Origin: Galbitalea soli
GTDB lineage: Bacteria > Actinomycetota > Actinomycetes > Actinomycetales > Microbacteriaceae
Direction: 5' to 3'
NCBI RefSeq assembly: GCF_010686725.1
Contig: NZ_JAAGWZ010000001.1
Span: forward strand, 62,001 to 126,000
DNA length: 64,000 nucleotides
A model generated the notes under the pieces. The model was not told the origin of the DNA and made no database searches. It saw only the letters and a program-made list of their open reading frames with translations. The position numbers and the translations under genes are program-made. Below are positions 8,439 through 16,128 of the stretch, piece by piece; position 1 is the first letter of the stretch; every line of letters starts with the position of its first letter.

Positions 8439-8930
8439 ATGAACCTGCACGACCTTCGATCGGCGATCAGCGGCACGGTCGACGACGACTGGAACCTGAT
8501 CGAGCTGGACGCCGTTCCCGGGGCGGATGCCCGCTCGGTGCCCGCGTCGTTCGAGATCGACACCTACCACCGCGCCGTGCTCACGAGCGACGTGAGCGCC
8601 GCCATCGAGTGGGGCAAGCCGGGGCAGCGCGTGAGCGACGACGACCTGACCCTCGACGACTACGGCTGGGCGGCGCGCGTGCCGTGGGCCGACCGTCGCG
8701 TCGCGGAGGAGCTCGTCGACGTCTACTTCGGGGCGAGCCTCGTCGACCGGGTCACGATCCTCGTCGTCGACGGCTATCGCGCCCACCTGCCGATCCCGCG
8801 GGTCGACGGCGACCACTGGGTGGTCGACTCCTGGCACGTCGCGATCGCGCGACTCGTCGACATCCTCTCGGGGCACACCTCCTTCGAGCGCTATCTCGGC
8901 GAGGCCGGGGTGCGCTTCGGTCGCCCCTGA
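8439..8930 (+). CDS. Conserved-looking protein of unknown function
   Basis: A 163-residue, acidic, soluble protein that I do not recognise. It has no signal peptide or membrane segment and contains a Trp/Asp-rich stretch (LDDYGWAARVPWADRRVAEELVD). ATG at 8439 is preceded by GAGGGCGAGGG. The frame stays open far upstream, but that part is Arg/Ser-rich and antisense-like, so the ATG is preferred. It lies 37 nt after the NTF2-like gene on the same strand and could be cotranscribed. Confidence 0.7.
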   Translation: MNLHDLRSAISGTVDDDWNLIELDAVPGADARSVPASFEIDTYHRAVLTSDVSAAIEWGKPGQRVSDDDLTLDDYGWAARVPWADRRVAEELVDVYFGASLVDRVTILVVDGYRAHLPIPRVDGDHWVVDSWHVAIARLVDILSGHTSFERYLGEAGVRFGRP

Positions 8931-8992
8931 CGCGGCCGAGACCCGCGTTACGTCCCGTGAATGCGGGGGACAGACAGGTCTTTCCGGCCACG

Positions 8993-8998
8993 TAGGAT
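8993..8998 (+). promoter_or_regulatory. Candidate -10 for TetR gene at 9042
   Basis: TAGGAT at 8993-8998 would start a transcript near 9005 with a leader of about 37 nt that carries the TGAGGAAG ribosome site (9027-9034). No good -35 is seen. Confidence 0.4.
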
Positions 8999-9041
8999 GT
9001 GCACAGTGGTACCCGACATCGCCACCTGAGGAAGTGACGCC

Positions 9042-9677
9042 ATGCCTGAAAGCCTCTCCGTCGCCGCGCGCATCATGGACGCGGCCGCCGACGTCATCGT
9101 GGGCGATGGCTTCGATGCGGTCTCCCTGGCCCGGGTCGCGCAGACCGCGGGCGTCTCGGAGTCGCAGATCCTCGCCGAATTCGGCAGCCTCGATGAAGCC
9201 CTCGTGCTCATGCTCAACCGCGAGTTCACGTCGATCTACGTCTCGATCGTCGACAACATCGAGCGCGATCCGCGCGGCGGGCTCCTGTCGCGCATCTACT
9301 ACTACACCCTGACCTCCGTGTACGAGCGGCCGCTCGCCAAGGTGCTCTACACCGCCGACCGCGACGCGATGAACACGATCATGCGCAACGCGAACAGCTT
9401 CGGTTACGTGCCCGGGGTCGGGATCCGCAGCGACTTCGTCGAGGGCATGCAGCGCGCTGGCATGGTCCGCCGCGACATCGACGCCGAGACGGTCTCCCAC
9501 CTCCTCACCATCTTCTCGGCCGGGCTCGCGCTCACCGCCCCGCACGCGGATCTCGATCAGATCGTGCGCGGCGTGACGGACGTGCTCGCCCGGGCCGTCG
9601 ACACGGAGGCACGCGACACCACCGCGGGCAAGCGCGTGTTCTTCGACTGGGCGATGAAGCTGACGCAGTCGCGCTAG
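9042..9677 (+). CDS. TetR/AcrR-family transcriptional regulator
   Basis: A 211-residue regulator. The N-terminal helix-turn-helix is clear: VAARIMDAAADVIV followed by SLARVAQTAGVSESQI. The ligand domain is of no recognised subtype. ATG 9042 has TGAGGAAG 7 nt upstream, one of the better ribosome sites here. The next gene, a luciferase-like oxidoreductase, starts 123 nt downstream with its own promoter (TTGACG-17-TAGATG), and may be the target; no palindrome strong enough to prove this was seen. Confidence 0.88.
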   Translation: MPESLSVAARIMDAAADVIVGDGFDAVSLARVAQTAGVSESQILAEFGSLDEALVLMLNREFTSIYVSIVDNIERDPRGGLLSRIYYYTLTSVYERPLAKVLYTADRDAMNTIMRNANSFGYVPGVGIRSDFVEGMQRAGMVRRDIDAETVSHLLTIFSAGLALTAPHADLDQIVRGVTDVLARAVDTEARDTTAGKRVFFDWAMKLTQSR

Positions 9678-9733
9678 CGTGACGATGCCCGCGGCACGGT
9701 CATCCGACGGGAATACCCGGCCCGCCGCACCGG

Positions 9734-9762
9734 TTGACGCGTTCGATACGTTTGCATAGATG
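9734..9762 (+). promoter_or_regulatory. Promoter of luciferase-like oxidoreductase
   Basis: TTGACG (9734-9739), a 17-bp spacer, then TAGATG (9757-9762). This is one of the best sigma-70-type matches in the window and gives a leader of about 32 nt before ATG 9801. Confidence 0.65.
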
Positions 9763-9800
9763 CCCGACCACCGGGCGGTGCAGGGAATGGACGGTGCGCG

Positions 9801-10832
9801 ATGGCACAGGAACTCGAACTCGGACTCGACACCTTCGGCGATGTGACGCGCGCCGAGAACGGGGAGCCGACGCCCTACCCGCAGGTGATCCGCGACGTGA
9901 TCGAGGAGGCCGTGCTCGCCGACCGCGTCGGTGTCGACTTCTTCGGCATCGGGGAGCACCACCGCAGCGACTTCGCCGTCTCCTCGCCCGAGATGGTGCT
10001 CGCCGCGATCGCGGGGCGCACGAGCCGCATCCGTCTGGGCTCGGCCGTCACCGTACTCAGCTCGGACGACCCCATCCGCGTCTTCCAGCGCTTCTCCACC
10101 CTCGACGCCGCCTCGAACGGGCGGGCCGAGATCATCCTCGGCCGCGGCTCCTTCACCGAGTCCTTCCCCCTCTTCGGCTTCGACCTCAGCCAGTACGAAG
10201 AGCTCTTCAGCGAGAAGCTCGACCTCTTCGCCGAGCTGCGCAAGGAGGAGCCGGTGACCTGGGCCGGCAGCACCCGCCCGCCGCTCGTCGCCCAGAGCGT
10301 GTACCCCACGACCGGGTCCGGCTCGCTGCCGGCCTGGATCGGGGTGGGCGGCAGCCCGGAATCGGTCGTGCGGGCCGCCCGCTACGGCATGCCCCTCCTG
10401 CTCGCGATCATCGGGGGAGCGCCCGAGCGGTTCGCGCCCTACGCCGACCTCTACCGCCGCGCGCTCACGCAGCTGGAGCAGCCCGAACTGCCCATCGGGG
10501 TGCACTCGCCGGGTCACATCGCCGACACCGACGAGGAGGCGCGCGAACAGCTCTGGCCCGACTACAAGATCATGCGCGACCGCATCGGCGCCGAGCGCGG
10601 CTGGGGCGCGATGGGTCGCGACGAGTTCGAACAGGAGGCCGATCACGGCTCGCTGTACGTGGGCTCGCCGGAGACCGTCGCGCGCAAGATCGCGACGACG
10701 GCGCGGGCACTCGGCCTCAGCCGATTCGATCTCAAGTACAGTGCGGGACCGCTCCCGCACGCGCTGCTCATGCACTCGATCGAGCTGTACGGCACGCGGG
10801 TCATCCCGCGGGTGCGCGAGCTGCTCGCCTGA
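9801..10832 (+). CDS. LLM-class flavin-dependent oxidoreductase
   Basis: A 343-residue luciferase-like monooxygenase with a TIM-barrel fold using FMNH2 or F420. The start MAQELELGLDTFGDVT, the DFFGIGEHHRSDFAVSSP segment and RIRLGSAVTVLSSDDPIR are typical of the group; SLYVGSPETVARKI near the C terminus is the usual last conserved box. There is no flavin reductase gene nearby. Preceded by a separate promoter and a weak ribosome site (GGACGG). Substrate cannot be told; the adjacent TetR gene hints at xenobiotic or small-metabolite control, which is inference. Confidence 0.9.
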   Translation: MAQELELGLDTFGDVTRAENGEPTPYPQVIRDVIEEAVLADRVGVDFFGIGEHHRSDFAVSSPEMVLAAIAGRTSRIRLGSAVTVLSSDDPIRVFQRFSTLDAASNGRAEIILGRGSFTESFPLFGFDLSQYEELFSEKLDLFAELRKEEPVTWAGSTRPPLVAQSVYPTTGSGSLPAWIGVGGSPESVVRAARYGMPLLLAIIGGAPERFAPYADLYRRALTQLEQPELPIGVHSPGHIADTDEEAREQLWPDYKIMRDRIGAERGWGAMGRDEFEQEADHGSLYVGSPETVARKIATTARALGLSRFDLKYSAGPLPHALLMHSIELYGTRVIPRVRELLA

Positions 10833-10845
10833 GCGGGCGCCGATC

Positions 10846-10909
10846 ATTCACCGGGCGTTCATCCGGCGCCACACTCCCGTTTGATCGGCCTCGGTAGCTT
10901 TCATCCGGC
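10846..10909 (+). promoter_or_regulatory. PHO-box-like direct repeats upstream of pstB
   Basis: Two contiguous 11-bp units, ATTCACCGGGC (10846-10856) and GTTCATCCGGC (10857-10867), match the actinobacterial PhoP direct-repeat unit (GTTCAYC-type, as in Streptomyces). A third copy TTTCATCCGGC lies at 10899-10909, about four helical turns further. All precede pstB, which supports phosphate control. Confidence 0.65.
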
Positions 10910-10957
10910 GGGTCGCCCCCGGGCCCACGACGGACCCACCGCCGTGTGAAGGAACCC

Positions 10958-11758
10958 GTGAGCCTCGTCGACGCCCGCCCCCGTCTCGCCTCGCTCGAAG
11001 CCCGCGCCGTCTCCGCCTGGTTCGGTGACCGCAAGGTGCTCGACCGGGTCTCGCTCCTCATGCCTGCCGGCAAGGTGACGGCCCTCATCGGCCCCTCCGG
11101 TTGCGGCAAGAGCACCTTCCTGCGCATCCTCAATCGCATGCACGAACTCGTCCCGTCCGCCTCGCTCGCCGGCGAGGTGCTCGTCGACGAGGTCGACATC
11201 TACGACGCTGGCCTGCGGATCACCGACGCGCGTCGGCAGATCGGGATGGTGTTCCAGAAGCCGAACCCGTTCCCCGCGATGAGCATTCAGGACAACGTCA
11301 CGGCGGGCCTCGTGCTCACCGGCATCAAGGCGGGAAAGGCGGAGCGCGCGGACCTCGTCGAGGAGTGCCTCACCAAGGCGGGGCTGTGGAACGAGGTCAA
11401 GGATCGCCTGCGGCAGCCCGGCGGCGGCCTTTCCGGCGGCCAGCAGCAACGGCTCTGCATCGCCCGCTCGCTCGCGGTGCGGCCCCGTATCCTCCTGATG
11501 GACGAACCCTGCTCGGCCCTCGACCCCACCTCCACGCGGCGCATCGAGCAGACGATCCAGGAACTCGCCGCCGATGTCACGATCGTCATCGTGACGCACA
11601 ACATGCAGCAGGCCGCGAGAGTCAGCGATCAGTGCGCGTTCTTCCTCGCCGAAGCGGGCACGCCGGGCGTGATCGTCGAGCACGGCCCGACCGACCTCAT
11701 GTTCGAGGCACCGCAGGACCAGCGCACGATGGACTACGTGAACGGCGTCTTCGGCTGA
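10958..11758 (+). CDS. pstB: Phosphate ABC transporter ATP-binding protein
   Basis: A 266-residue ABC ATPase of the PstB type: Walker A GPSGCGKST (residues 45-53), the PstB-typical MVFQKPNPFPAMSI Q-loop region, signature LSGGQQQR, Walker B ILLMDEPCSALDP, and THNMQQAARVSD as H-loop region. I chose GTG 10958, which follows GAAGGAACCC in the same layout as the dnaJ start; GTG 10946 is an in-frame alternative. PstS, PstC and PstA are not adjacent, so this gene is orphaned. It must work with permeases encoded elsewhere, or be a second copy. Upstream PHO-box-like repeats support induction in phosphate starvation. Confidence 0.92.
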   Translation: MSLVDARPRLASLEARAVSAWFGDRKVLDRVSLLMPAGKVTALIGPSGCGKSTFLRILNRMHELVPSASLAGEVLVDEVDIYDAGLRITDARRQIGMVFQKPNPFPAMSIQDNVTAGLVLTGIKAGKAERADLVEECLTKAGLWNEVKDRLRQPGGGLSGGQQQRLCIARSLAVRPRILLMDEPCSALDPTSTRRIEQTIQELAADVTIVIVTHNMQQAARVSDQCAFFLAEAGTPGVIVEHGPTDLMFEAPQDQRTMDYVNGVFG

Positions 11759-11759
11759 G

Positions 11760-11838
11760 CGCCCCCGCAACGACAGAGCCCCCGCAACGACAGAGCCCCG
11801 ACGACAGAGCCCCCGCAACGACAGAGCCCGGGCAACGA
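11760..11838. repeat. Tandem repeats of a terminator arm
   Basis: Four to five imperfect copies of a roughly 17-bp unit (core CAACGACAGAGCCCC) directly after pstB. Each unit repeats the left arm of the terminator hairpin that follows, so several alternative left arms face one right arm. Confidence 0.75.
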
Positions 11839-11880
11839 CAGAGCCCCCGGTCCCTTCCGAGGAAGGAGCCGGGGGCTCTG
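11839..11880. terminator. Bidirectional hairpin between pstB and csp gene
   Basis: CAGAGCCCCCGG (11839-11850) pairs perfectly with CCGGGGGCTCTG (11869-11880), and the inner CCTTC/GGAAG bases extend the stem. It serves pstB on the plus strand and the cold-shock gene on the minus strand. Confidence 0.85.
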
Positions 11881-11892
11881 TGCTAGCGAAGA

Positions 11893-12096
11893 CTAGAGCG
11901 GGCGGATGTTCTCGGCCTGCGGACCCTTGGGGCCCTGCGCGACGTCGAATTCGACCTTCTGGTTCTCGTCGAGGCTCTTGTAGCCGCTCGTGGCGATCGC
12001 GGAATAGTGCGCGAACACGTCGGGGCTGCCATCCTCGGGGGAGATGAAACCAAATCCCTTTTCAGCGTTGAACCATTTAACAGTTCCAGTTGCCAT
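11893..12096 (-). CDS. Cold-shock protein (CspA family)
   Basis: A 67-residue OB-fold nucleic-acid chaperone. [20 protein letters not shown] contains the RNP1-type motif KGFGFIS and DVFAHYSAI the RNP2-type motif, as in CspA/CspB. The ATG at 12096 follows AAGGAG by about 10 nt. The promoter (TTGCGG-16-TAGGGT) implies a leader of about 85-90 nt, which is common for csp mRNAs and may carry thermoregulatory structure. High-level expression is suggested by the strong terminator. Confidence 0.96.
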   Translation of the reverse strand: MATGTVKWFNAEKGFGFISPEDGSPDVFAHYSAIATSGYKSLDENQKVEFDVAQGPKGPQAENIRPL

Positions 12097-12188
12097 GTTG
12101 TTGTGACTCCTTTTTCGTGCATTCGGTCGGTCCCGAACACCGGAGCCTCACGATCACCGCGCCAACTGAGCGCAGTAATGCACTTGTA

Positions 12189-12216
12189 ACCCTAGTGCAG
12201 TGGCCCGCATCCGCAA
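12189..12216 (-). promoter_or_regulatory. csp promoter
   Basis: On the minus strand TTGCGG (12216-12211), 16-bp spacer, TAGGGT (12194-12189). The resulting leader runs about 85-90 nt to ATG 12096. Confidence 0.5.
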
Positions 12217-12275
12217 GACCGGGGCGCGATCGCCGCGTAACAATCCGGTACGAGCGGCGCCGTGCGCGACCGCCG

Positions 12276-13748
12276 TCACCACCCGCTCGGCGCGTAGTCC
12301 TTCAGGAAGACCCCGTAGAGATCGACACCCGCCTCGCCCTGCACGATCGGGTCGTAGACGCGTGCGGCGCCGTCGACGAGGTCGAGCGGTGCGTGGAAGC
12401 CCTCCTCCGCCAGCCGCACCTTCGTGGGGTGCGGGCGCTCGTCGGTGATCCAGCCGGTGTCGACGCTCGTCATGAGGATGCCGTCGCTCTCGAACATCTC
12501 GCGGGCACTCGTGCGCGTGAGCATGTTGAGGGCCGCCTTCGCCATATTGGTGTGCGGGTGGCCCGGCCCCTTGTAGCGCCTCGAGAACACCCCCTCCATC
12601 GCCGAGACGTTCACCACGTAGCTGCGGTGGGCGCTCGTGGCCGCGAGGGCGGGGCGCAGCCGGGAGATGAGGATGAACGGCGCCGTCGTGTTCGCGAGCT
12701 GCACCTCGAGCATCTCGAGCGGATCGACCTCGTGCACGTGCTGCGTCCAGCTGTTGACGTGGTGCGTGTCGGGCACGAGTCCGCCGGCGTCGATGGCCGT
12801 GCCCGCGGCGAGACGGTCGAGCGAGGTGGACCCCGCGGCGAGCGCCTCCGCGGTCAGCTGCTCCGCCCGGGCGGCGGCCGCGGCGAGGATCGGGTGGCTG
12901 GCCACCGAGGCGGCGAGCGCCTGCGGGTGGGCGTCGTTGGTGTGGCCGAAGGTCAGCAGCTCGGGAAGGGGGCCGTCGGGCAGGGGCGCAAGCTCGGCCT
13001 CGGCGAGCGGGGCGTAGGCCCCGGGGGAGCGGCGGACCGTCTGCGCCGCGTTGTTGATGAGGATATCGAGCGGCCCCGCCTCGGCCACCGAGTCGGCGAG
13101 GGCGATCACCTGGGCCGGGTCGCGCAGGTCGATTCCGACGATGCGGAGGCGGTGCAGCCAGTCACCGGCATCGGGCAGGGAGGAGAAGCGGCGCACCGCG
13201 TCGCGCGGAAACCGCGTCGTGATCGTGGTGTGCGCGCCATCGCGCAGCAGTCGAAGTGCGATGTACATGCCGATCTTGGCCCGGCCCCCGGTGAGCAGGG
13301 CGCGCCTGCCGCTCAGGTCGGTGCGGGCGTCGCGCTTCGCGTGGCTGAGGGCGGCGCAGTCGGGGCACAGCTGGTGATAGAACGCGTCGACGAGCGTGTA
13401 GTGCTTCTTGCAGATATAGCAGGCGCGCGACTTCAGGAGGGTGCCCGCGACCGGCGCCTCGACGCGGGTCTGCAGCGGGATTCCGCGGGTCTCGTCGTCG
13501 ATGCGGTCGGATGCGCCGGTCGCCGTGGCGGCGACGACGGCACGGTCGGCTTCCGCGATCTCCGCCCGCTTCTCGAGCCGGCGCGACTTCTTGACCGACT
13601 TGAACATGCGCGCGGTGGCCCGCCGCACCGCGATGAAGTCGGGGTGGTCCTCCTCCAGCCGATCCATGCCGGCGAGCACCTCGAGCGCGATCGCGAGCTT
13701 CGCGGGGTCGATCCCGGGCTCGGAGTCGGGCAGCTCGGTGGAGGTCAC
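12276..13748 (-). CDS. Zinc-ribbon SDR-like protein
   Basis: A 490-residue protein with three parts: an N-terminal helical region, a Cys4 zinc ribbon (C110, C113, C128, C131), and an SDR-type Rossmann domain from about residue 148 with TGGRAKIG (153-160) and DILINNAAQ. After the SAMEG serine the usual YxxxK is HTNMAKAAL: Lys is kept but Thr stands where Tyr should be. A long insert sits in the middle of the SDR domain. GTG 13748 lies 1 nt after the tetR stop, with TACAAT 5 nt upstream. Function unknown; a classical dehydrogenase mechanism is doubtful. Confidence 0.88.
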   Translation of the reverse strand: MTSTELPDSEPGIDPAKLAIALEVLAGMDRLEEDHPDFIAVRRATARMFKSVKKSRRLEKRAEIAEADRAVVAATATGASDRIDDETRGIPLQTRVEAPVAGTLLKSRACYICKKHYTLVDAFYHQLCPDCAALSHAKRDARTDLSGRRALLTGGRAKIGMYIALRLLRDGAHTTITTRFPRDAVRRFSSLPDAGDWLHRLRIVGIDLRDPAQVIALADSVAEAGPLDILINNAAQTVRRSPGAYAPLAEAELAPLPDGPLPELLTFGHTNDAHPQALAASVASHPILAAAAARAEQLTAEALAAGSTSLDRLAAGTAIDAGGLVPDTHHVNSWTQHVHEVDPLEMLEVQLANTTAPFILISRLRPALAATSAHRSYVVNVSAMEGVFSRRYKGPGHPHTNMAKAALNMLTRTSAREMFESDGILMTSVDTGWITDERPHPTKVRLAEEGFHAPLDLVDGAARVYDPIVQGEAGVDLYGVFLKDYAPSGW

Positions 13749-13749
13749 A

Positions 13750-14316
13750 TCAGATTGTATCCGAGCCCCATGAGGCGATCATCCGCTCGAGCCCCGCGAC
13801 CAGGCGGTCGAAACTGCGGTCGGTGCCGGGCAGTCCGAAGCCGCCCGAGGCCTCCAGGCTGGCGAAGCCGTGCAGGGTCGCCCGCAGCGCGCGGGTGGCG
13901 TCGATCGCGTCGTCGCCCGCCAGCCCGTAACCCGCCAGGATCGCCGTGATGACCTCGACCGCCCGGGCGGAGGCGGCGACCTCGGCCGCGTCATCCGGGT
14001 CGGGGGCGCGCAGCGTGGCCTGATAGCGCCCCGGATGATCGGCCGCCCACTCCCGGTACGCCCGGCACGCCGCGTCCACCGCCGCCGCGCGCGACCGCCC
14101 GACCGTCGCGGCAGCCAGCGCGTTCGCGAACTCGTCCTTCGCGCGCGTGGCGACGAGCGCCCGCAGTGCGTCCAGGCCGCCGACGTGCTTGTAGAGACTG
14201 GGCACCTGGACCCCGAGTCGCTGGGCGAGCTGGGCGAGGGTGACCGGCAGTCCCTCGTCGGAGAGGCGCTCGGCTTCGAGCACGACCCGCTCGGTGCTGA
14301 GCCCCGCCCTAGGCAC
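13750..14316 (-). CDS. TetR-family regulator with WHG-type C-terminal domain
   Basis: A 188-residue repressor. The helix-turn-helix is VTLAQLAQRLGVQVPSLYKHVGGLDALR; LHGFASLEASGGFGL is the WHG-domain hallmark. The GTG at 14316 overlaps the hydrolase stop by 8 nt and the stop lies just before the SDR gene, so hydrolase, tetR and SDR form one unit. A 17-bp inverted repeat in the hydrolase promoter (15139-15155) is the likely operator, making it an autoregulator. Ligand unknown. Confidence 0.9.
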   Translation of the reverse strand: MPRAGLSTERVVLEAERLSDEGLPVTLAQLAQRLGVQVPSLYKHVGGLDALRALVATRAKDEFANALAAATVGRSRAAAVDAACRAYREWAADHPGRYQATLRAPDPDDAAEVAASARAVEVITAILAGYGLAGDDAIDATRALRATLHGFASLEASGGFGLPGTDRSFDRLVAGLERMIASWGSDTI

Positions 14317-15130
14317 CGGCGGTCACCCGCTCGGCGAAGGCCACGATCGCGGGGGCGACGAGGTCGGCCCGCTGCGAGTGCGGGTAGTGGCCCGCCTGCG
14401 GCACCATGAGCACCTCGGCGTGCAGTCGATCGCCGATCCAGGCGGCCTCGGCGGCGGGGTCGCGGAAGTCGGGGTCGCGGTCGCCCATCACGACGAGCGC
14501 GGGCGACTCGACGTCATCGAGCGCCGCCTCGGCGGGGGCGTGCGAGGTGCGGGTGGTGGCGGAGAAGGCGCGGGCATGGCCCGGTCGCCGCATCGCGGCC
14601 GCCACGCTCGCGCGGTAGTCGTCGAAGTCGGCCGGCTTCGTTCCGGCGTAGAGCGAGGGCAGGTAGGCCGCCCAGACCCACCGGCACCAGGCCGGGGCCA
14701 TCAGCACCCGGAGCAGCAGCGCGCTCGCCCGGTTCACCGGGGGGTTGCGCACGAAGGGCCCGACGAGCACGAGTCCCGTCACGAGCTCGGGCCGGTGCGC
14801 GGCGGCGATGACCGCGGCTCCCGCCCCCATCGAGTTGCCGACGAGGAGGGCGGGCTCGCCCAGCTGCTCGGCGAGGGCGATCGCGTCGTCCGCCGCCGCC
14901 TCGTCGTCGTATCGGGTGAAGGTGGCGTCGCTGTCGCCGTGCCCGCGCAGGTCGAGGGTCGCGACGCGGAACCCGGCCGCGGTGAGCGCCGGCACGAGGT
15001 GGCGGTAGCTCGCGCGCAGATCGCCCATGCCGGGGATGGCGATGACGAGCGGGCCCCGGCCGGTGACGGTGTAGGCGATGCGGCCGCCATCGCGGTCGAG
15101 GTGGGTGACGAGAGGCTGGCTAATTGACAT
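14309..15130 (-). CDS. Alpha/beta hydrolase
   Basis: A 273-residue alpha/beta-hydrolase fold enzyme: oxyanion region IPGMGDLRASYRHLVP, nucleophile elbow GNSMGAG (Ser), acid in VVMGDRDPDF (Asp) and the last His in PQAGHYPHSQ. This resembles the MhpC/haloalkane-dehalogenase-like group. I place the start at ATG 15130: it has no ribosome site, but a -35 TTGACA and -10 TAGCTT end 7 nt before it, giving an essentially leaderless mRNA. First gene of a hydrolase-tetR-SDR unit. Substrate unknown. Confidence 0.9.
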   Translation of the reverse strand: MSISQPLVTHLDRDGGRIAYTVTGRGPLVIAIPGMGDLRASYRHLVPALTAAGFRVATLDLRGHGDSDATFTRYDDEAAADDAIALAEQLGEPALLVGNSMGAGAAVIAAAHRPELVTGLVLVGPFVRNPPVNRASALLLRVLMAPAWCRWVWAAYLPSLYAGTKPADFDDYRASVAAAMRRPGHARAFSATTRTSHAPAEAALDDVESPALVVMGDRDPDFRDPAAEAAWIGDRLHAEVLMVPQAGHYPHSQRADLVAPAIVAFAERVTAGA

Positions 15131-15166
15131 AGCTAAAAAGCTAATAAAGTTAGCTGGCGTTGTCAA
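15131..15166 (-). promoter_or_regulatory. Leaderless promoter with embedded operator
   Basis: Minus strand: TTGACA (15166-15161), 17-bp spacer, TAGCTT (15143-15138), then 7 nt to ATG 15130. The inverted repeat AGCTAA-5 nt-TTAGCT (15139-15155) covers the -10 and most of the spacer, and a further AGCTAA lies at 15131-15136. This is well placed for repression by the TetR of the same operon. Confidence 0.75.
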
Positions 15167-15192
15167 GACGCGCGATATGGCACGGTTGAGGC

Positions 15193-16128
15193 ATGACCCA
15201 CAGGATCCTCCTCGACTGCGACCCGGGACTCGACGACGCGCTGGCCATCCTCCTCGCCGTGGGCGACCCGGCCCTCGAACTCGTCGGCATCACGACGGTC
15301 GGCGGCAACGTGTCGCTCGCGAACACGACGCGCAACGCCCTGCAGTTGCGGGAGTACCTGGGCATCGACGAGGTTCCCGTCGCCGCGGGGGCCGCCGAGC
15401 CGCTCGTGCGCGCGCCCGAGACCGCCGCGCACGTGCACGGGGCCGAGGGTCTCGGCGACCTGGTGCTGCCGGCGGCCCGGCTCGCCGCATCCGAGGCCCA
15501 CGCCGTCGAGGTCATCATCGAGACCCTGCGCGCCGAGCCGGGAGCGATCCACCTGGTCGCCACCGGCCCGCTCACCACGATCGCGCTCGCGCTGCGCAAG
15601 GAACCGCGCATCGCCGAGTGGGCCGCGTCGTTCACGATCATGGGCGGCTCCTTCACCCGCGGCAACGCGAGTCCCGCGGCCGAGTTCAACATCTACGTCG
15701 ACCCGGAGGCGGCCGCCGAGGTCTTCGCCGCGGGCTGGACGGTCACCATGGTCGGCCTCGATCTCACCCTCCAGGCGCTCGTCACCCCCGAGGTCGAGGC
15801 GCGCATGCTCACGCTCGGCCCCATCGGCGGCGAGCTCGTCGTGCCGCTCGCTACCTACTACCGCAACCGGAGCGGCGACGCGTTCCAGGGGCAGGCGGTG
15901 CACGACGTCTGCGCGGTCGCCTACCTCGCCCGGCCGGAGCTCTTCGTCTCGCGCCCCGCGCGCGTGGAGGTCGAGACGCGCGGCGAGTTCACCTCGGGGA
16001 TGACCGTCGTCGACTTCTCCTCCGACCGCCCCAACGCGATCGTGCCGGTCGAACTCGACGTCGAGGGATTCTGGGACTACGCGCACGAGGCGTGGGGTCG
16101 CGTCGCGCCGACGCGCCGGCATGGCTGA
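15193..16128 (+). CDS. Inosine-uridine-type nucleoside hydrolase
   Basis: A 311-residue nucleoside N-ribohydrolase. The Ca2+-binding loop DCDPGLDDA is at residues 8-16 (family DTDPGxDDA), and VATGPLTTIALAL, IMGGSFTRGNASPAAEFNIYVDPEAA and VHDVCAVAYL are typical later boxes. It cleaves ribonucleosides to base and ribose in salvage. GAGG before the ATG is too close for a normal ribosome site. The last 8 nt overlap the helicase gene, so a salvage enzyme and an RNA helicase are translationally coupled. Confidence 0.93.
   Translation: MTHRILLDCDPGLDDALAILLAVGDPALELVGITTVGGNVSLANTTRNALQLREYLGIDEVPVAAGAAEPLVRAPETAAHVHGAEGLGDLVLPAARLAASEAHAVEVIIETLRAEPGAIHLVATGPLTTIALALRKEPRIAEWAASFTIMGGSFTRGNASPAAEFNIYVDPEAAAEVFAAGWTVTMVGLDLTLQALVTPEVEARMLTLGPIGGELVVPLATYYRNRSGDAFQGQAVHDVCAVAYLARPELFVSRPARVEVETRGEFTSGMTVVDFSSDRPNAIVPVELDVEGFWDYAHEAWGRVAPTRRHG

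Noticed and set aside
8295-10847. An 850-codon open frame on the minus strand.
   Set aside because: Antisense to four plus-strand genes with clear domains; composition is that of a GC-rich shadow frame.
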